A stretch of 64,000 nucleotides of DNA from Streptomyces spiralis (GCF_014654675.1 NZ_BNBC01000037.1:32525-96524), one strand, 5' to 3'; shown: positions 23,782-32,684, counted from the stretch's first letter. Translations and numbers: made by a program. The notes: generated from the sequence alone by a model not told the origin.

Positions 23782-25173
23782 TCACGGGGCGCCGGCGACG
23801 GCCTTGCTGCGCATCAGGAAGTCCGACAGGTAACTGTCGTGGGGCACGCCGGGAGCCATCCAGTAGGTCGGGTGGTCACCGACGTACACATTGGCGATGG
23901 TGGGTTCCGCCAGCAGCGCGTCGAGCAGCGCGTCGTCGCGGGTGAGCGCCGAGAGCACGAGGGTGTCCCGCAGCGGAGCGATACCGTCCGCACGGTTCCA
24001 GGGCGCCACCCACACGCAGGGGAAGGGGAGTTCGGTCCGGAGCTGCGGGGCGCTGGAGCGGACCACCTGGTGAACGGCGGGACGCAGGGCGGCGCTTCCG
24101 TCCCCGAGGTCGTCGACGAGGCCCTCACCACCCAGCCAGGCACGGGTCCCCGTCGCCACCGACCTCAGGTAGGAGCCGAGGGCCCGTGCCCGGTCCAGCG
24201 GGCACACCGGGAGCACCGCCCGCGCGTCCTCGGGCGGCAGAGCGGGCAGCCGGGACAGACGGGCCGCGACGGCCTCGGCGAGCGGCGCCGGATCGCCCTC
24301 GACGAAGACGGCGGTGGCGTTGACGCAGGCGGTGCCCCCCTCGTCGGCGACAGAGCCGACGATCGTGTCGAGGTGCTCCTGCCAGTCGGTGTCCGCGGTG
24401 ATGAGGATCTTGGTCCTGCCCGGCCCCTGGGGCAGCACGTGCGGATCGTGGGCGTACCGGGCGACCACCTCGTCGCCGCCGTACACGACCGCGCGGTCGG
24501 CACCGCGGATCAGCGTGTCGGCGGTCCGGTGGTCCGTGGGCAGCAGCATCAGCTGGTCCTCCCGGACACCCGCTCGGTGCAGCGCTCCGACCAGCCGGTG
24601 CGGGGTGAACGGCTCCCGGCGCGACGGACGCACGGCGACGCGGTAGCCCAGGGCCAGCGCCTCGAGCCACAGCCGGTGGACACCGGGATGGTTGCCGGAG
24701 GCGTTGACGGCGAACACGTTCCCCCGGCGGGCCCAGACGGCGTGGCCGGCCTCCAGGACCGGGTCCCGCCGGTCGGAGACCGCCCCGCGTGGCCTGCCTT
24801 GCTCGGCGGAGGAACGTGCCAGGCTGACGAACCGTGCCGTGCCCCGTGTGGCGGCGCGCACCACCGTCAGCGGGGTGCCGGAGGTACGGCTGACGAGGTG
24901 TTCGTACTCGCGGACGCCCAGTCCGCCGACGGTGCCGGTGGCGAACTCCTCGCCGGCCGCCGCCAGCAGTGCGTCGAGGCCGGCGGCCGGCACCGCCTCG
25001 GCCTTGCGCAGCGCGCCCAGCGCCCGGCCGACGTACACCGGTGGCACCAGGCTCAGCCGCGCCACCTCGGCACCCGACACATCCGTCACCGCGCTCGGCA
25101 CCCGCGTCCGGTACGGACCGCGGGGACCCAGCGCGTCCAGGTACACCGGCCCGGTGACCTCGGCAGTCGTCAT
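23782..25173 (-). CDS. LuxC-like acyl-CoA/acyl-protein reductase
   Basis: 463 residues of the aldehyde-dehydrogenase-fold LuxC family, which reduces an activated acyl group to the aldehyde with NADPH. The catalytic cysteine is in DEGGTACVNATAVFVEG (about residue 296). FAVNASGNHPGVHRLWLEAL and AVRPSRREPFTPHRLV form the cofactor region. Its start overlaps the stop of the upstream LuxE-like gene (TGATG), so the two are translationally coupled. No luxAB or luxD is present, so the pair probably converts a carboxylic acid to an aldehyde in small-molecule metabolism or detoxification. Phenazine pathways have similar pairs. Confidence 0.85.
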   Translation of the reverse strand: MTTAEVTGPVYLDALGPRGPYRTRVPSAVTDVSGAEVARLSLVPPVYVGRALGALRKAEAVPAAGLDALLAAAGEEFATGTVGGLGVREYEHLVSRTSGTPLTVVRAATRGTARFVSLARSSAEQGRPRGAVSDRRDPVLEAGHAVWARRGNVFAVNASGNHPGVHRLWLEALALGYRVAVRPSRREPFTPHRLVGALHRAGVREDQLMLLPTDHRTADTLIRGADRAVVYGGDEVVARYAHDPHVLPQGPGRTKILITADTDWQEHLDTIVGSVADEGGTACVNATAVFVEGDPAPLAEAVAARLSRLPALPPEDARAVLPVCPLDRARALGSYLRSVATGTRAWLGGEGLVDDLGDGSAALRPAVHQVVRSSAPQLRTELPFPCVWVAPWNRADGIAPLRDTLVLSALTRDDALLDALLAEPTIANVYVGDHPTYWMAPGVPHDSYLSDFLMRSKAVAGAP

Positions 25174-26273
25174 CAGTACACGCCCTCGATCACCGTCTCG
25201 CCCTGCACCGTGGGCACCGGCGCGACGTCCGCGACGGCGTCGCCCGCCTGTCCGCCGGCCGGCCGCATGCGCAGGGCCGTGTCCCGTTCCGCGTTGTTGG
25301 GGATGAGCATGGATTTGCTGACGTGGCTGACGATCACCTGGCCCCGCTCACCGACCTCGGCCCTTTCCCCGGTGTCGGGGTCCACGACGGAGAGGAACAC
25401 GTACGGCGACACGGGGTCGAACACGCAGGGCTCAGCGGCGCTGAGACCGACCCGTTCGAGCAGTGCGGTGAGCATCATGGTGTTGCCGTACATGCCGATG
25501 AGGGGTACGTCGGGAAAGACCTCCGTGCCCAGCAGGTGGCGGGTGTCGGGGTCCATGTGGGTGCCGCCCCAGATGATCGCCTCGACGGAGCCGTTGATCC
25601 GCTCCAGAAGGTCGTCCTCACGGGCGAAGCGCTCCAGCAGCGGGGTGGTGGCGGCGAGTACCCCGATCTCCTGGGTCAGCAGGATCCGTCGGCACTGTTC
25701 GACGAGATGGTCGGTGTAGGACTCGACCTCGTTGCTCCGGCCCGCGGCGACCAGCTTTTTCACCCAGCGGGGGTCCATGTCGATGCTCAGCCCCGGGCCG
25801 CCGAGGGATCCTGCCGCCCGCTGCAGCACGTCACCCACCAGATGCGGGCCTGTCGGTGCCACGGTCAGCCACTGGGCTCCGACGGGCAGGCCGTGCTCCC
25901 GGAGGCGCTGGTCGACCTGCTCCGTGCTGTGCCGCATCCAGTCGTCGAGCTGGACGACTCGCTTCGGCGCCCCGGTCGTTCCGCCGCTGTCGAAGACGTT
26001 GAGGAGCCGGGCGCCGCCTCCGTAGCCCCGGGGGATCAGGTCCGCCACCGGGACGTCCCGCAGCTCGTCGGTCAGGTCGGGGAAGAGCATCAGGTCGTCC
26101 ACGCCCTTGACGTCCCGCCGCGGATCGAAGGCGAGCCGATCGGCCCGGTCCAGCCAGTAGCGGGAGCCTGTCGCCGGGTCGAAGTGCCAGCGCATGGCCG
26201 CTCGTACGAACTCGTCCGGGTCGACGCCGTCGGACGGTCCGGCGTCCAGAACGGTGGGGGACTCGTACGTCAT
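25173..26273 (-). CDS. LuxE/phenazine-biosynthesis-type acyl-protein synthetase (AMP-forming)
   Basis: 366 residues of the ANL fold. The phosphate-binding loop is FDSGGTTGAPKRVV (about 93-106). AIIWGGTHMDPD and PLIGMYGNTMMLTAL follow, then a shortened C-terminal domain with GERGQVIVSHVSK. Members activate a carboxylate as acyl-AMP and pass the acyl to a LuxC partner. It is coupled to the reductase downstream and expressed from a TGTCACA-type promoter at 26425-26451. The substrate is unknown. Similar genes are annotated as phenazine biosynthesis proteins, but no other phenazine gene is present. Confidence 0.82.
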   Translation of the reverse strand: MTYESPTVLDAGPSDGVDPDEFVRAAMRWHFDPATGSRYWLDRADRLAFDPRRDVKGVDDLMLFPDLTDELRDVPVADLIPRGYGGGARLLNVFDSGGTTGAPKRVVQLDDWMRHSTEQVDQRLREHGLPVGAQWLTVAPTGPHLVGDVLQRAAGSLGGPGLSIDMDPRWVKKLVAAGRSNEVESYTDHLVEQCRRILLTQEIGVLAATTPLLERFAREDDLLERINGSVEAIIWGGTHMDPDTRHLLGTEVFPDVPLIGMYGNTMMLTALLERVGLSAAEPCVFDPVSPYVFLSVVDPDTGERAEVGERGQVIVSHVSKSMLIPNNAERDTALRMRPAGGQAGDAVADVAPVPTVQGETVIEGVY

Positions 26274-26424
26274 GGATGATCCTTCCTCGGCACGGTCTCG
26301 TGCGCTTGAGCGAGATTCCGCGGGGCGTGTGAGATGGGGAGGCGTTCGGTCACCGGCTGAACCGTTCGGAGGCGACGGTGCGCCGGCCGTCGAACCGCGA
26401 GCCGTGTGGTGCGGTCATCCATGA

Positions 26425-26451
26425 GACCGGTCGACGACACTGGTTGTGACA
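26425..26451 (-). promoter_or_regulatory. ECF41-type promoter for the LuxE/LuxC pair
   Basis: TGTCACA (26451-26445), 15 nt, CGGTC (26429-26425). The leader is about 145 nt to ATG 26273. Confidence 0.75.
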
Positions 26452-26475
26452 TCTCCAGGATCTGTGATCCGTTGC

Positions 26476-27240
26476 TCACCAGGGAGCTCGGAGTGTCACC
26501 GCCAGGAAGGCCGGATCATCGTGGCCCGGCAACGGGACGAATCCGTGCCGTGCCAGGTCGTCGATCACCTGAGTGCGGGAGGCGGGCCACATCCAGAACC
26601 TCTCGGTGTGCTCCCGCAGCACGCCTTCCACACCCCGGACCCAGTAGTCGACGCGTGTGCGGATGCGGTTCCCGGCGGCCGACATCACGATGCGTCCGCC
26701 GTACACGTGCTCGCCGACCCGCTGCTCGGGCAGGACGCGCAGCACGTTCCGGGCGGGAAGCCGGGCAGGCGGTAGCTCCAGGAAGAGCGAACCGCCGGGG
26801 ACGAGGGCCGCGCCGATCGCAGGCCAGAGCGCGAGCCGCGCACTCGGCGGGAGACAGGCGACCGTGTTGTGGCAGACGGCCACGTCCGCGACCGCGTACA
26901 GAGCCGCCTCGTCCAGGGCGTGCGGGTGAACGGTCACCCGCTCCCTCTGCCGTGCGGGCAGGGCGGCGAGGCGGGTCATCAAGGACGTGCGCATGGCCCG
27001 CGCGGGCTCGACGGCGTGTACGTCGGCCTGAGACTCGGCCAGGCTCATCAACGTGACCCGTCCGGTACCGGCACCGATGTCCAGAACACCGATACGGGCC
27101 TTCGCGACTTCGCGACCGTAGAGGTGACGGACGCGCGCCTCGTCCTCGTCGGCCTGGAGGATGTCGTAGAACTCCGCGGTGACGGCGTAGGAATCCGTCT
27201 GGGGCCGGTGGGCCGGTGCTCTCGCTGTGACTGGGCGCAT
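26476..27240 (-). CDS. class I SAM-dependent methyltransferase, leaderless
   Basis: 254 residues. YAVTAEFYDILQADEDEARV precedes the Rossmann motif VLDIGAGTGRVTLMS (about 52-66), then VHAVEPARAM and a PGGSLFLELPPARL strand. The frame is open upstream, but a TGTCACA-N15-CGGTC promoter ends at 27250, which places transcription start at about 27240-27243. ATG 27240 (no ribosome site) is therefore the natural leaderless start. It lies upstream of the LuxE/LuxC pair on the same strand, and each unit has its own promoter of the same type, suggesting a shared pathway. Confidence 0.85.
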   Translation of the reverse strand: MRPVTARAPAHRPQTDSYAVTAEFYDILQADEDEARVRHLYGREVAKARIGVLDIGAGTGRVTLMSLAESQADVHAVEPARAMRTSLMTRLAALPARQRERVTVHPHALDEAALYAVADVAVCHNTVACLPPSARLALWPAIGAALVPGGSLFLELPPARLPARNVLRVLPEQRVGEHVYGGRIVMSAAGNRIRTRVDYWVRGVEGVLREHTERFWMWPASRTQVIDDLARHGFVPLPGHDDPAFLAVTLRAPW

Positions 27241-27249
27241 GTCCAGCAA

Positions 27250-27276
27250 GACCGCACATGGGGCGTGCTTGTGACA
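27250..27276 (-). promoter_or_regulatory. ECF41-type promoter for the methyltransferase, leaderless arrangement
   Basis: TGTCACA (27276-27270), 15 nt, CGGTC (27254-27250). The start codon is 9 nt downstream of the -10. Confidence 0.75.
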
Positions 27277-27390
27277 GCAGTGGTGGCGAGCGGGGTGCCA
27301 ACCTGTCGCTGCGACCCAGGCCACCGGCCTCATGGCCGGGCACCGGTGCCGAGACCCTGAGGGAGGTCACCGGCGGCGCCCGACGCCTCG

Positions 27391-27417
27391 TGTCACACCT
27401 GGGTCGTCTGGCCGGTC
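27391..27417 (+). promoter_or_regulatory. ECF41-type promoter upstream of the cytochrome b gene
   Basis: TGTCACA (27391-27397), 15 nt, CGGTC (27413-27417), 231 bp before qcrB. The two copies at 27250-27276 and here form a divergent pair. Confidence 0.7.
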
Positions 27418-27648
27418 ATGACTGGGACAGCAGTTCACGAACCGTGCCCGAACAGCACAGCCGTGGACGAGTCGGCTCCGCAGTGCCACGTGTGCGTCCC
27501 TCCGGCCCGTGCCGAGGCTGGGTCGCGGCACGGACAGCTACGGCTGCACGGCGATCGGAAGCCCTCGTGACACGCCGCTGCCGCGGACCCACGGCAGTGC
27601 CCGGGACCGCGGCGCCGTCAGACGCAGCGAGCTTGGGGCGATGCAGAA

Positions 27649-29280
27649 ATGAATGGTGAAGAGATGGTCAACGACAGCCGGCCGGCCGAGCCGGGCCAGG
27701 GGCGCTCCGGGGAGAGGCTCGCCCAATGGGCGGACGGCCGACTCGGCTACCGCCGTGCGGCCCGCTCCGCCCGGCGCCTGGTCTTCCCCGACCACTGGTC
27801 GTTCATGCTCGGCGAGATCGCACTCTACAGTTTCGTCATCCTGCTGCTCACCGGCGTCTACCTGAGCTTCTACTTCCACCCTTCCTCAGATCCCGTGGTC
27901 TACCAGGGCAGTTATGCCCCCTTGCGGGGCCGGCTGGTGTCGGAGGCCTTCGACTCGACCCTGCACATATCCTTCGACGTCCGCGGCGGTCTCCTCCTTC
28001 GCCAGGCTCACCACTGGGCGGCGCTGGTCTTCGTCGCCGCCGTGTTCGTGCACATGCTGCGGGTCTTCTTCACCGGCGCGTTCCGCAAGCCGCGCGAGCT
28101 GAACTGGGTGTTCGGGTTCCTGCTGCTCATCCTGGCCATGTTCGGGGGCCTGACCGGCTACGACCTGCCGGACGACCTGCTGTCCGGAACCGGCCTGCAG
28201 GTCGTCAACGGCACGATCCTCTCGATCCCGGTCGTCGGGACCTACCTGTCGTTCTTCCTCTTCGGCGGCGAGTTCCCCGGCGATGACCTGATCGCCCGCT
28301 TCAACACCATCCACATCCTGATCATCCCCGGACTGATGGTCGCCCTGATCGTCGGCCACCTGGCCCTGGCCGTACGCCACCGTCACACGCAATACGCCGG
28401 GCCCGGCCGTACCAACACCAATGTCGTCGGTATCCCGTTCAGGGTGTACGCCGTCAAGGCCGGCGGCTACTTCTTCCTCGTGTCCGGCGTGATCTTCTTC
28501 ATGGCCGCCGTCGCGCAGATCAATCCGGTGTGGAACTACGGGCCATTCCGCCCCGACCAGGTCTCCGCCGGCTCCCAGCCCGACTGGTACATGGGCGTCG
28601 CCGACGGGTTTCTGCGCATCATGCCCGGCTGGGAGATCGCGATCTGGGGCCACACCTTGGCCCTGGACAACTTCCTGCCCCTGCTGATCGGCGTGCTCCT
28701 GTTCCTCGCCATGGGCGCCTACCCCTTCCTCGAGGCATGGGTCACGGACGACGACCGCGAACAGCACCTGCTGGACCGCCCCCGCGACCGCCCGGTGCGG
28801 ACCGCCCTCGGCGTGGCCTGGCTCAGTGTCTACTCGGTGGCCCTCGTCGGTGCCGCCAACGACCTGATAGCCACTCACCTGCGCGTTTCCGTCGAAGGCG
28901 TCACCTGGACCGTGCGCATCGGCCTGTTCGTCGTCCCGGTCCTGGCCTTCTTCGTCACCAAACGTGTGGCACTGGGCCTGCAGCGGCAAGACCGTGACAA
29001 GGTGCTCCACGGGCGTGAGAGTGGCATCATCAAGCGTCTTCCGCACGGCGAGTACGTCGAGGTTCACGAGCCGCTCACCCAGGCGCAACTGCACTCCCTG
29101 ACCGCCCACACGCAGTACCGGCCCCTGGAGGCCGCAACCGTGCGGGACGCGGACGGCGCCACGCCCCGTACCCAGCGCCTGCGCGTCAGGCTCAGCCGCG
29201 TCCTGTACGGCTCGGGTACGCAGGTTCCCAAACCCACGGCGGCCGAGTACACGGAGATCAGCGGCGGCCACCGGTCCTGA
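27649..29280 (+). CDS. cytochrome bc1 cytochrome b subunit paralogue (QcrB-like), orphan
   Basis: A 543-residue integral membrane protein with about nine hydrophobic helices. Heme-ligand histidines are in LLRQAHHWAALVFVAAVFVHM and in RFNTIHILIIPG with IVGHLAL. The quinol-site loop QPDWYMGVADGFLR (actinobacterial PDWY form) is present, and a long cytoplasmic C-terminal tail is typical. It is normally encoded as qcrC-qcrA-qcrB, but here neither the Rieske nor the diheme c gene is adjacent. Start: ATG 27649, with ATG 27664 also possible. It could be an alternative b subunit for the housekeeping complex or an independent quinone-linked oxidoreductase. Confidence 0.92.
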   Translation: MNGEEMVNDSRPAEPGQGRSGERLAQWADGRLGYRRAARSARRLVFPDHWSFMLGEIALYSFVILLLTGVYLSFYFHPSSDPVVYQGSYAPLRGRLVSEAFDSTLHISFDVRGGLLLRQAHHWAALVFVAAVFVHMLRVFFTGAFRKPRELNWVFGFLLLILAMFGGLTGYDLPDDLLSGTGLQVVNGTILSIPVVGTYLSFFLFGGEFPGDDLIARFNTIHILIIPGLMVALIVGHLALAVRHRHTQYAGPGRTNTNVVGIPFRVYAVKAGGYFFLVSGVIFFMAAVAQINPVWNYGPFRPDQVSAGSQPDWYMGVADGFLRIMPGWEIAIWGHTLALDNFLPLLIGVLLFLAMGAYPFLEAWVTDDDREQHLLDRPRDRPVRTALGVAWLSVYSVALVGAANDLIATHLRVSVEGVTWTVRIGLFVVPVLAFFVTKRVALGLQRQDRDKVLHGRESGIIKRLPHGEYVEVHEPLTQAQLHSLTAHTQYRPLEAATVRDADGATPRTQRLRVRLSRVLYGSGTQVPKPTAAEYTEISGGHRS

Positions 29281-29316
29281 TCGCCGGCGCACACTCCAGG
29301 ACCTCTCGTCGCTACA

Positions 29317-29343
29317 TGTCACACCTTCGACAGGTATCCGGTC
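29317..29343 (+). promoter_or_regulatory. ECF41-type promoter for the secreted hydrolase
   Basis: TGTCACA (29317-29323), 15 nt, CGGTC (29339-29343). It gives a leader of about 320 nt containing a 63-bp hexanucleotide repeat. Confidence 0.7.
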
Positions 29344-29472
29344 ATAGGGGTGAAAGGCGGCACAAGGAACTGCCGAGTCAACCGGCCCGCGGCACAAGGC
29401 CGTTCGCCCCGCGATACCTCCGCCTTGCGGCCCGAGCGGTCGTCCTTCCCCGCGCAGCGGCGACCGTGCTGT

Positions 29473-29535
29473 CAGCCGCAGCCGCAGCCGCAGCCGCAGC
29501 CGCAGCCGCAGCCGCAGCCGCAGCCGCAGCCGCAG
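29473..29535. repeat. hexanucleotide repeat (CAGCCG), 10.5 units, in a 5' leader
   Basis: A perfect tract between the promoter at 29317 and the start codon at 29671. It reads as Pro-Gln in one frame and as poly-Ala in another, but no ribosome site supports translation. Copy number could vary by slippage and alter leader structure. Confidence 0.85.
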
Positions 29536-29670
29536 CGGCTCCGGCTCCGGCGGCTCCGGCGGATGCACACCCGCGCCGCAGCAGCGCGCCGCGCAGGGTC
29601 ACCAACCCTCAGTTCCGCCCGCTCCGCTTCCGGGAGCCGGCGCACCGATCCCGCCCGAAAGGCACTCGAC

Positions 29671-30513
29671 ATGACCCGTACCTCCCGCACCCACCGGGCC
29701 CGTACCTCCCTCACCGTTCTGGCCGGCGCCACGATCGCCGCGGGCCTGCTCGTCACCACGGTCGGCCCGGCCTCCGCCGACAAGGGTGCCCCCTCGCGGG
29801 GTCCCAAGCCCACCGTCGTCCTGGTCAACGGTGCGTTCGCCGACTCCACGAGCTGGAACGGTGTCATAAAGGAACTGCGGCACGACGGCTATCCGGTGGT
29901 CGCCGTCGCCAACCCGCTGCGCTCCCTGAGCGGCGACTCCGCCTACCTCAAGGACGTACTGGCCGGCATCGACGGTCCCATCGTCCTGGCCGGTCACTCC
30001 TACGGCGGCTCGGTCATCAGCAACGCCGCCACCGGCAACAAGAACGTCAAGGCACTGGTCTACCTGGCCGCCTTCCTCCCGGAGAAGGGGGAGAGCGCGG
30101 TCGACCTGTCGGGAAGGTTCCCGGGCAGCACCCTCGGCGATGCCCTGCGCCCGGTGCCGTTCACGAACGCCGACGGCTCTCAGGGCACCGACCTCTACAT
30201 CCAGAACGACAAGTTCCGGCACCAGTTCGCGGCGGATGTGCCCCGTAACGAGGCCGACCTGATGGCCGTCACCCAGCGACCGGTCACCAACGCCGCCCTG
30301 GCCGAAGGCGCGGCAGAGCCCGCCTGGAAGACCATCCCGTCCTGGGTTCTCGTCGCCACGCAGGACCTCAACATCCCGCCGAAGGCCCAGGAGTTCATGG
30401 CCGTGCGGGCCGGTGCCCACACCACGGAGGTCCGAGCGTCCCACGCGGTGAGCGTCTCGCAGCCCGGCAAGGTCGCCGCCGTCATCGAGGACGCCGCGCG
30501 CTCGGTGGGCTGA
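29671..30513 (+). CDS. secreted alpha/beta hydrolase
   Basis: 280 residues. A signal peptide with a basic start (RTSRTHRART), a hydrophobic core and an ASA-D cleavage site near residue 36. The mature part has VLVNGAFADSTSWNGVI (oxyanion region), nucleophile elbow LAGHSYGGSV, acid VATQDLNIPP and histidine RASHAVSVSQP. It is a close paralogue of the cytoplasmic protein at 38845, down to whole segments (FADSxSWNGVI, GHSYGGSVISNAA). The ATG at 29671 follows GAAAGG. An in-frame GTG at 29350 would add a repetitive extension and is unlikely. The substrate is unknown. Confidence 0.9.
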   Translation: MTRTSRTHRARTSLTVLAGATIAAGLLVTTVGPASADKGAPSRGPKPTVVLVNGAFADSTSWNGVIKELRHDGYPVVAVANPLRSLSGDSAYLKDVLAGIDGPIVLAGHSYGGSVISNAATGNKNVKALVYLAAFLPEKGESAVDLSGRFPGSTLGDALRPVPFTNADGSQGTDLYIQNDKFRHQFAADVPRNEADLMAVTQRPVTNAALAEGAAEPAWKTIPSWVLVATQDLNIPPKAQEFMAVRAGAHTTEVRASHAVSVSQPGKVAAVIEDAARSVG

Positions 30514-30669
30514 CCTTTCCGCGCAACGCCCACGGGACTGACCCGGACCGTTCGGTCCACGCCGGTCCCGTGGGCGTCCCGTGCTTCCATGTGTGCGGAC
30601 CCCGTTCCCCCGACCGCCGGTCCGCCCGCGTGCATTCCGCACCGGGCCCGGCCGCGCAAGGACAAGACC

Positions 30670-31188
30670 ATGCGCCGCGAACCGCGGATCACGACCATAG
30701 GCCCCGGCGACCTCGCTCCCACCGTGGCGATGCATCGTCGCTGCTCGTCGCACACCCTGTGGAGCCGCTACCACCGGGCCATGCCCGACCCGCAGACCTA
30801 CCTGCCCGCGCTGCTGGCCCGTCCCGGCTCGGTCCACCTGGCCGCACGGGACACCACGGGCCGCATCGTCGCCGTGGGCCATCTGATGCCGGACCACTCC
30901 GCCGTCGAGGCCGCGCTTCTCGTCGAGGACTCCTGGCAGGGCCATGGACTGGGCACCCGCCTGCTGCACCACCTGGGCCACCATGCGCTCGGAGGCGGTT
31001 GGGTGACGCTCTACGGCCTCGTCCTGTCCGGCGACGAACGGATGGACGCCATCCTGCGCCACGCGTCCGTCCCCGTGCACCGCAGGGAGGAGGGCGGTGC
31101 CGTCACCGCCTGGGTTCAGGCGCGTGACCTGGCGGCCGGCCTCCCCGCCCGCCGACGGGGTCGCCTCCTCCGCGCCGGGCACCGGTGA
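30670..31188 (+). CDS. GNAT family N-acetyltransferase
   Basis: 172 residues. ITTIGPGDLAPTVAMHRRCS, LAARDTTGRIVAVGHLM (strands 2-3), and the acetyl-CoA loop VEDSWQGHGLGTRLLHHLGH (motif A, Q-x-x-G-x-G) are clear. The start follows AAGGAC. It lies 156 bp after the secreted hydrolase and may share its promoter. The acceptor is unknown. It is also similar to the small-ligand-binding acetyltransferase domains found attached to signalling proteins. Confidence 0.87.
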   Translation: MRREPRITTIGPGDLAPTVAMHRRCSSHTLWSRYHRAMPDPQTYLPALLARPGSVHLAARDTTGRIVAVGHLMPDHSAVEAALLVEDSWQGHGLGTRLLHHLGHHALGGGWVTLYGLVLSGDERMDAILRHASVPVHRREEGGAVTAWVQARDLAAGLPARRRGRLLRAGHR

Positions 31189-31234
31189 CCACCGACCGTT
31201 TCCTGGTCGGCCGGAACGAGTACCAGCCAGAAAA

Positions 31235-31267
31235 AGCCGATGCGGAACATGATGCTCCGCATCGGCT
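31235..31267 (-). terminator. strong terminator between GNAT and the E2 gene
   Basis: Perfect 12-bp arms (AGCCGATGCGGA / TCCGCATCGGCT) with a 9-nt loop. On the minus strand it is followed by a T run, so it is a classical intrinsic terminator for the E1/E2 operon. It can also stop the plus-strand GNAT message. Confidence 0.88.
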
Positions 31268-31349
31268 GTGCCACCGCACCCTCACAGGGGCGCCGGCACA
31301 CGGCCGGCGCCTTCCCGCCGAGCGGGCCCGCGTCCGGCACCGGCATGTC

Positions 31350-32582
31350 TCACGTCGCGGCGTCGGGGTACAGGTCGTCCTCGAACGCCGCGGACTCCAG
31401 GATCTCCCTGACCGTGGTCAGGTAGCGAGCCGCATCCGCCCCGTCCACCAGTCGGTGGTCGTACGACAACGACAGGTGCACCAGGTCCCGGATGCCGATG
31501 ACCTCCTCTCCGGCGCCGCCCACGACCCCTGGCCTCCTGACCGTCGCGCCCACGCCCAGGATCGCGGCCTGGTGCGGCGGCACGATGACGGTGTCGAACA
31601 GGGTGCCGCGCGAACCGGTGTTGGAGATCGTGAAGGTCGCACCCGATACGTCGTCGGGGGTGAGGTGGCCACTGCGGGCCCGGTCGGCCAGCTCTCGGAC
31701 GGCCCGGGCGATCCCGGCCACGGTCAGGTCGCCGGCGGCCTTGATCACCGGGGTTATCAGCCCGTTCTCGGTGTCGACAGCGATGCCGACGTTCTCCGTG
31801 TCGAAGTAGGTGATCGTCCCCTCGGCCTCGTTGAGCCTGGCGTTGACGACCGGATGCGCCTTCAACGCCTGGGCCGCGGCCTTGACGAAGAAGGGCATCG
31901 GGGACAGCTTGAGGCCCTCGCGGGCCAGGAAACCGTCCTTCGCCTGGTTTCGCAGCCGCATCAGCCGGGTGACGTCGGCCTCTACCGTGCTGGTCAGTTG
32001 CGCCTGCTCCAGCAGGGCCTGCTTCAGGTTGTCCCCGATGGCTTTGCGGATGCGGGTCATGCGGACCGTCCGACCGCGCAGCACGGATGCCTGCGCCGCC
32101 GGGGTGGCTGGGACGGTGGGCGGGGGTGACACCGGGGCGACAGACGCCGGCACCGGGGGCGCAGGCGTGGGTTCGGGGGCGGGTGGGGCCTCCTCTGGGG
32201 CGACGCGTGCGGCGGGAGACGGAGCGACCGGCACCGGCGCTGGCACCGGCACCGGTGCCGGCGCGGGAGACAGCGCCGGAGACGATTCCGGCGCGGCCTG
32301 AGGGGCCTCGGCCGGGGGCGCGGGTGTGGCCGCCGGGACTGCGTCCGCCGTACCGATGACGGCGAGCTCGGCGCCGACCTCGACGGTCTCGTCCTCGGCG
32401 ACGGCGATGCTCAGCAGAACGCCGGTGGCGGGGGAGGGCATCTCGGTGTCGACCTTGTCGGTGGAGACCTCCAGCAAGGGCTCGTCGGCCGCGACGCGTT
32501 CGCCGACCTGTTTCAGCCAGCGGGTCACGGTGCCCTCGGTGACGGACTCGCCGAGGGCCGGCAGGGTCACGGTAACCGTCAT
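31350..32582 (-). CDS. 2-oxo acid dehydrogenase E2, dihydrolipoamide acyltransferase, no visible E3-binding domain
   Basis: 410 residues. One lipoyl domain (1-77, lipoyl-lysine in STDKVDTEMPSP), a long Ala/Pro/Val linker (about 78-168), then the catalytic domain (about 175-405) ending SLSYDHRLVDGADAARYL with the active-site His. The peripheral-subunit-binding (E3/E1-binding) domain that normally sits in the linker is not recognisable, since the linker passes directly to LRGRTVRMTRIRKAIGDNL. Actinobacterial SucB-type E2s are normally near 600 residues. GAGGAG precedes the ATG. It follows E1 by 102 bp on the same strand. Confidence 0.9.
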   Translation of the reverse strand: MTVTVTLPALGESVTEGTVTRWLKQVGERVAADEPLLEVSTDKVDTEMPSPATGVLLSIAVAEDETVEVGAELAVIGTADAVPAATPAPPAEAPQAAPESSPALSPAPAPVPVPAPVPVAPSPAARVAPEEAPPAPEPTPAPPVPASVAPVSPPPTVPATPAAQASVLRGRTVRMTRIRKAIGDNLKQALLEQAQLTSTVEADVTRLMRLRNQAKDGFLAREGLKLSPMPFFVKAAAQALKAHPVVNARLNEAEGTITYFDTENVGIAVDTENGLITPVIKAAGDLTVAGIARAVRELADRARSGHLTPDDVSGATFTISNTGSRGTLFDTVIVPPHQAAILGVGATVRRPGVVGGAGEEVIGIRDLVHLSLSYDHRLVDGADAARYLTTVREILESAAFEDDLYPDAAT

Positions 32583-32684
32583 GATGTCGTTCAGCTCCTC
32601 ACGGCCCGGCAGGGCGCGAGGGCCCTGCGAACCTGTCGTCCATGGCGTGCGCCGTGGAGGGGGTCGGTCGCGTTTCCCTGCCGC

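Noticed and set aside
23671..25719. Long plus-strand open frame opposite the LuxC/LuxE pair
   Set aside because: No family pattern; a shadow of the real minus-strand genes.
27886..29568. Long minus-strand open frame opposite qcrB
   Set aside because: Asp/Glu/Gly/His-rich translation typical of a high-GC shadow frame; qcrB on the plus strand is unambiguous.
29350..29670. In-frame N-terminal extension of the secreted hydrolase through the hexamer repeat
   Set aside because: It has no ribosome site and would bury the signal peptide. It is better read as an untranslated leader.
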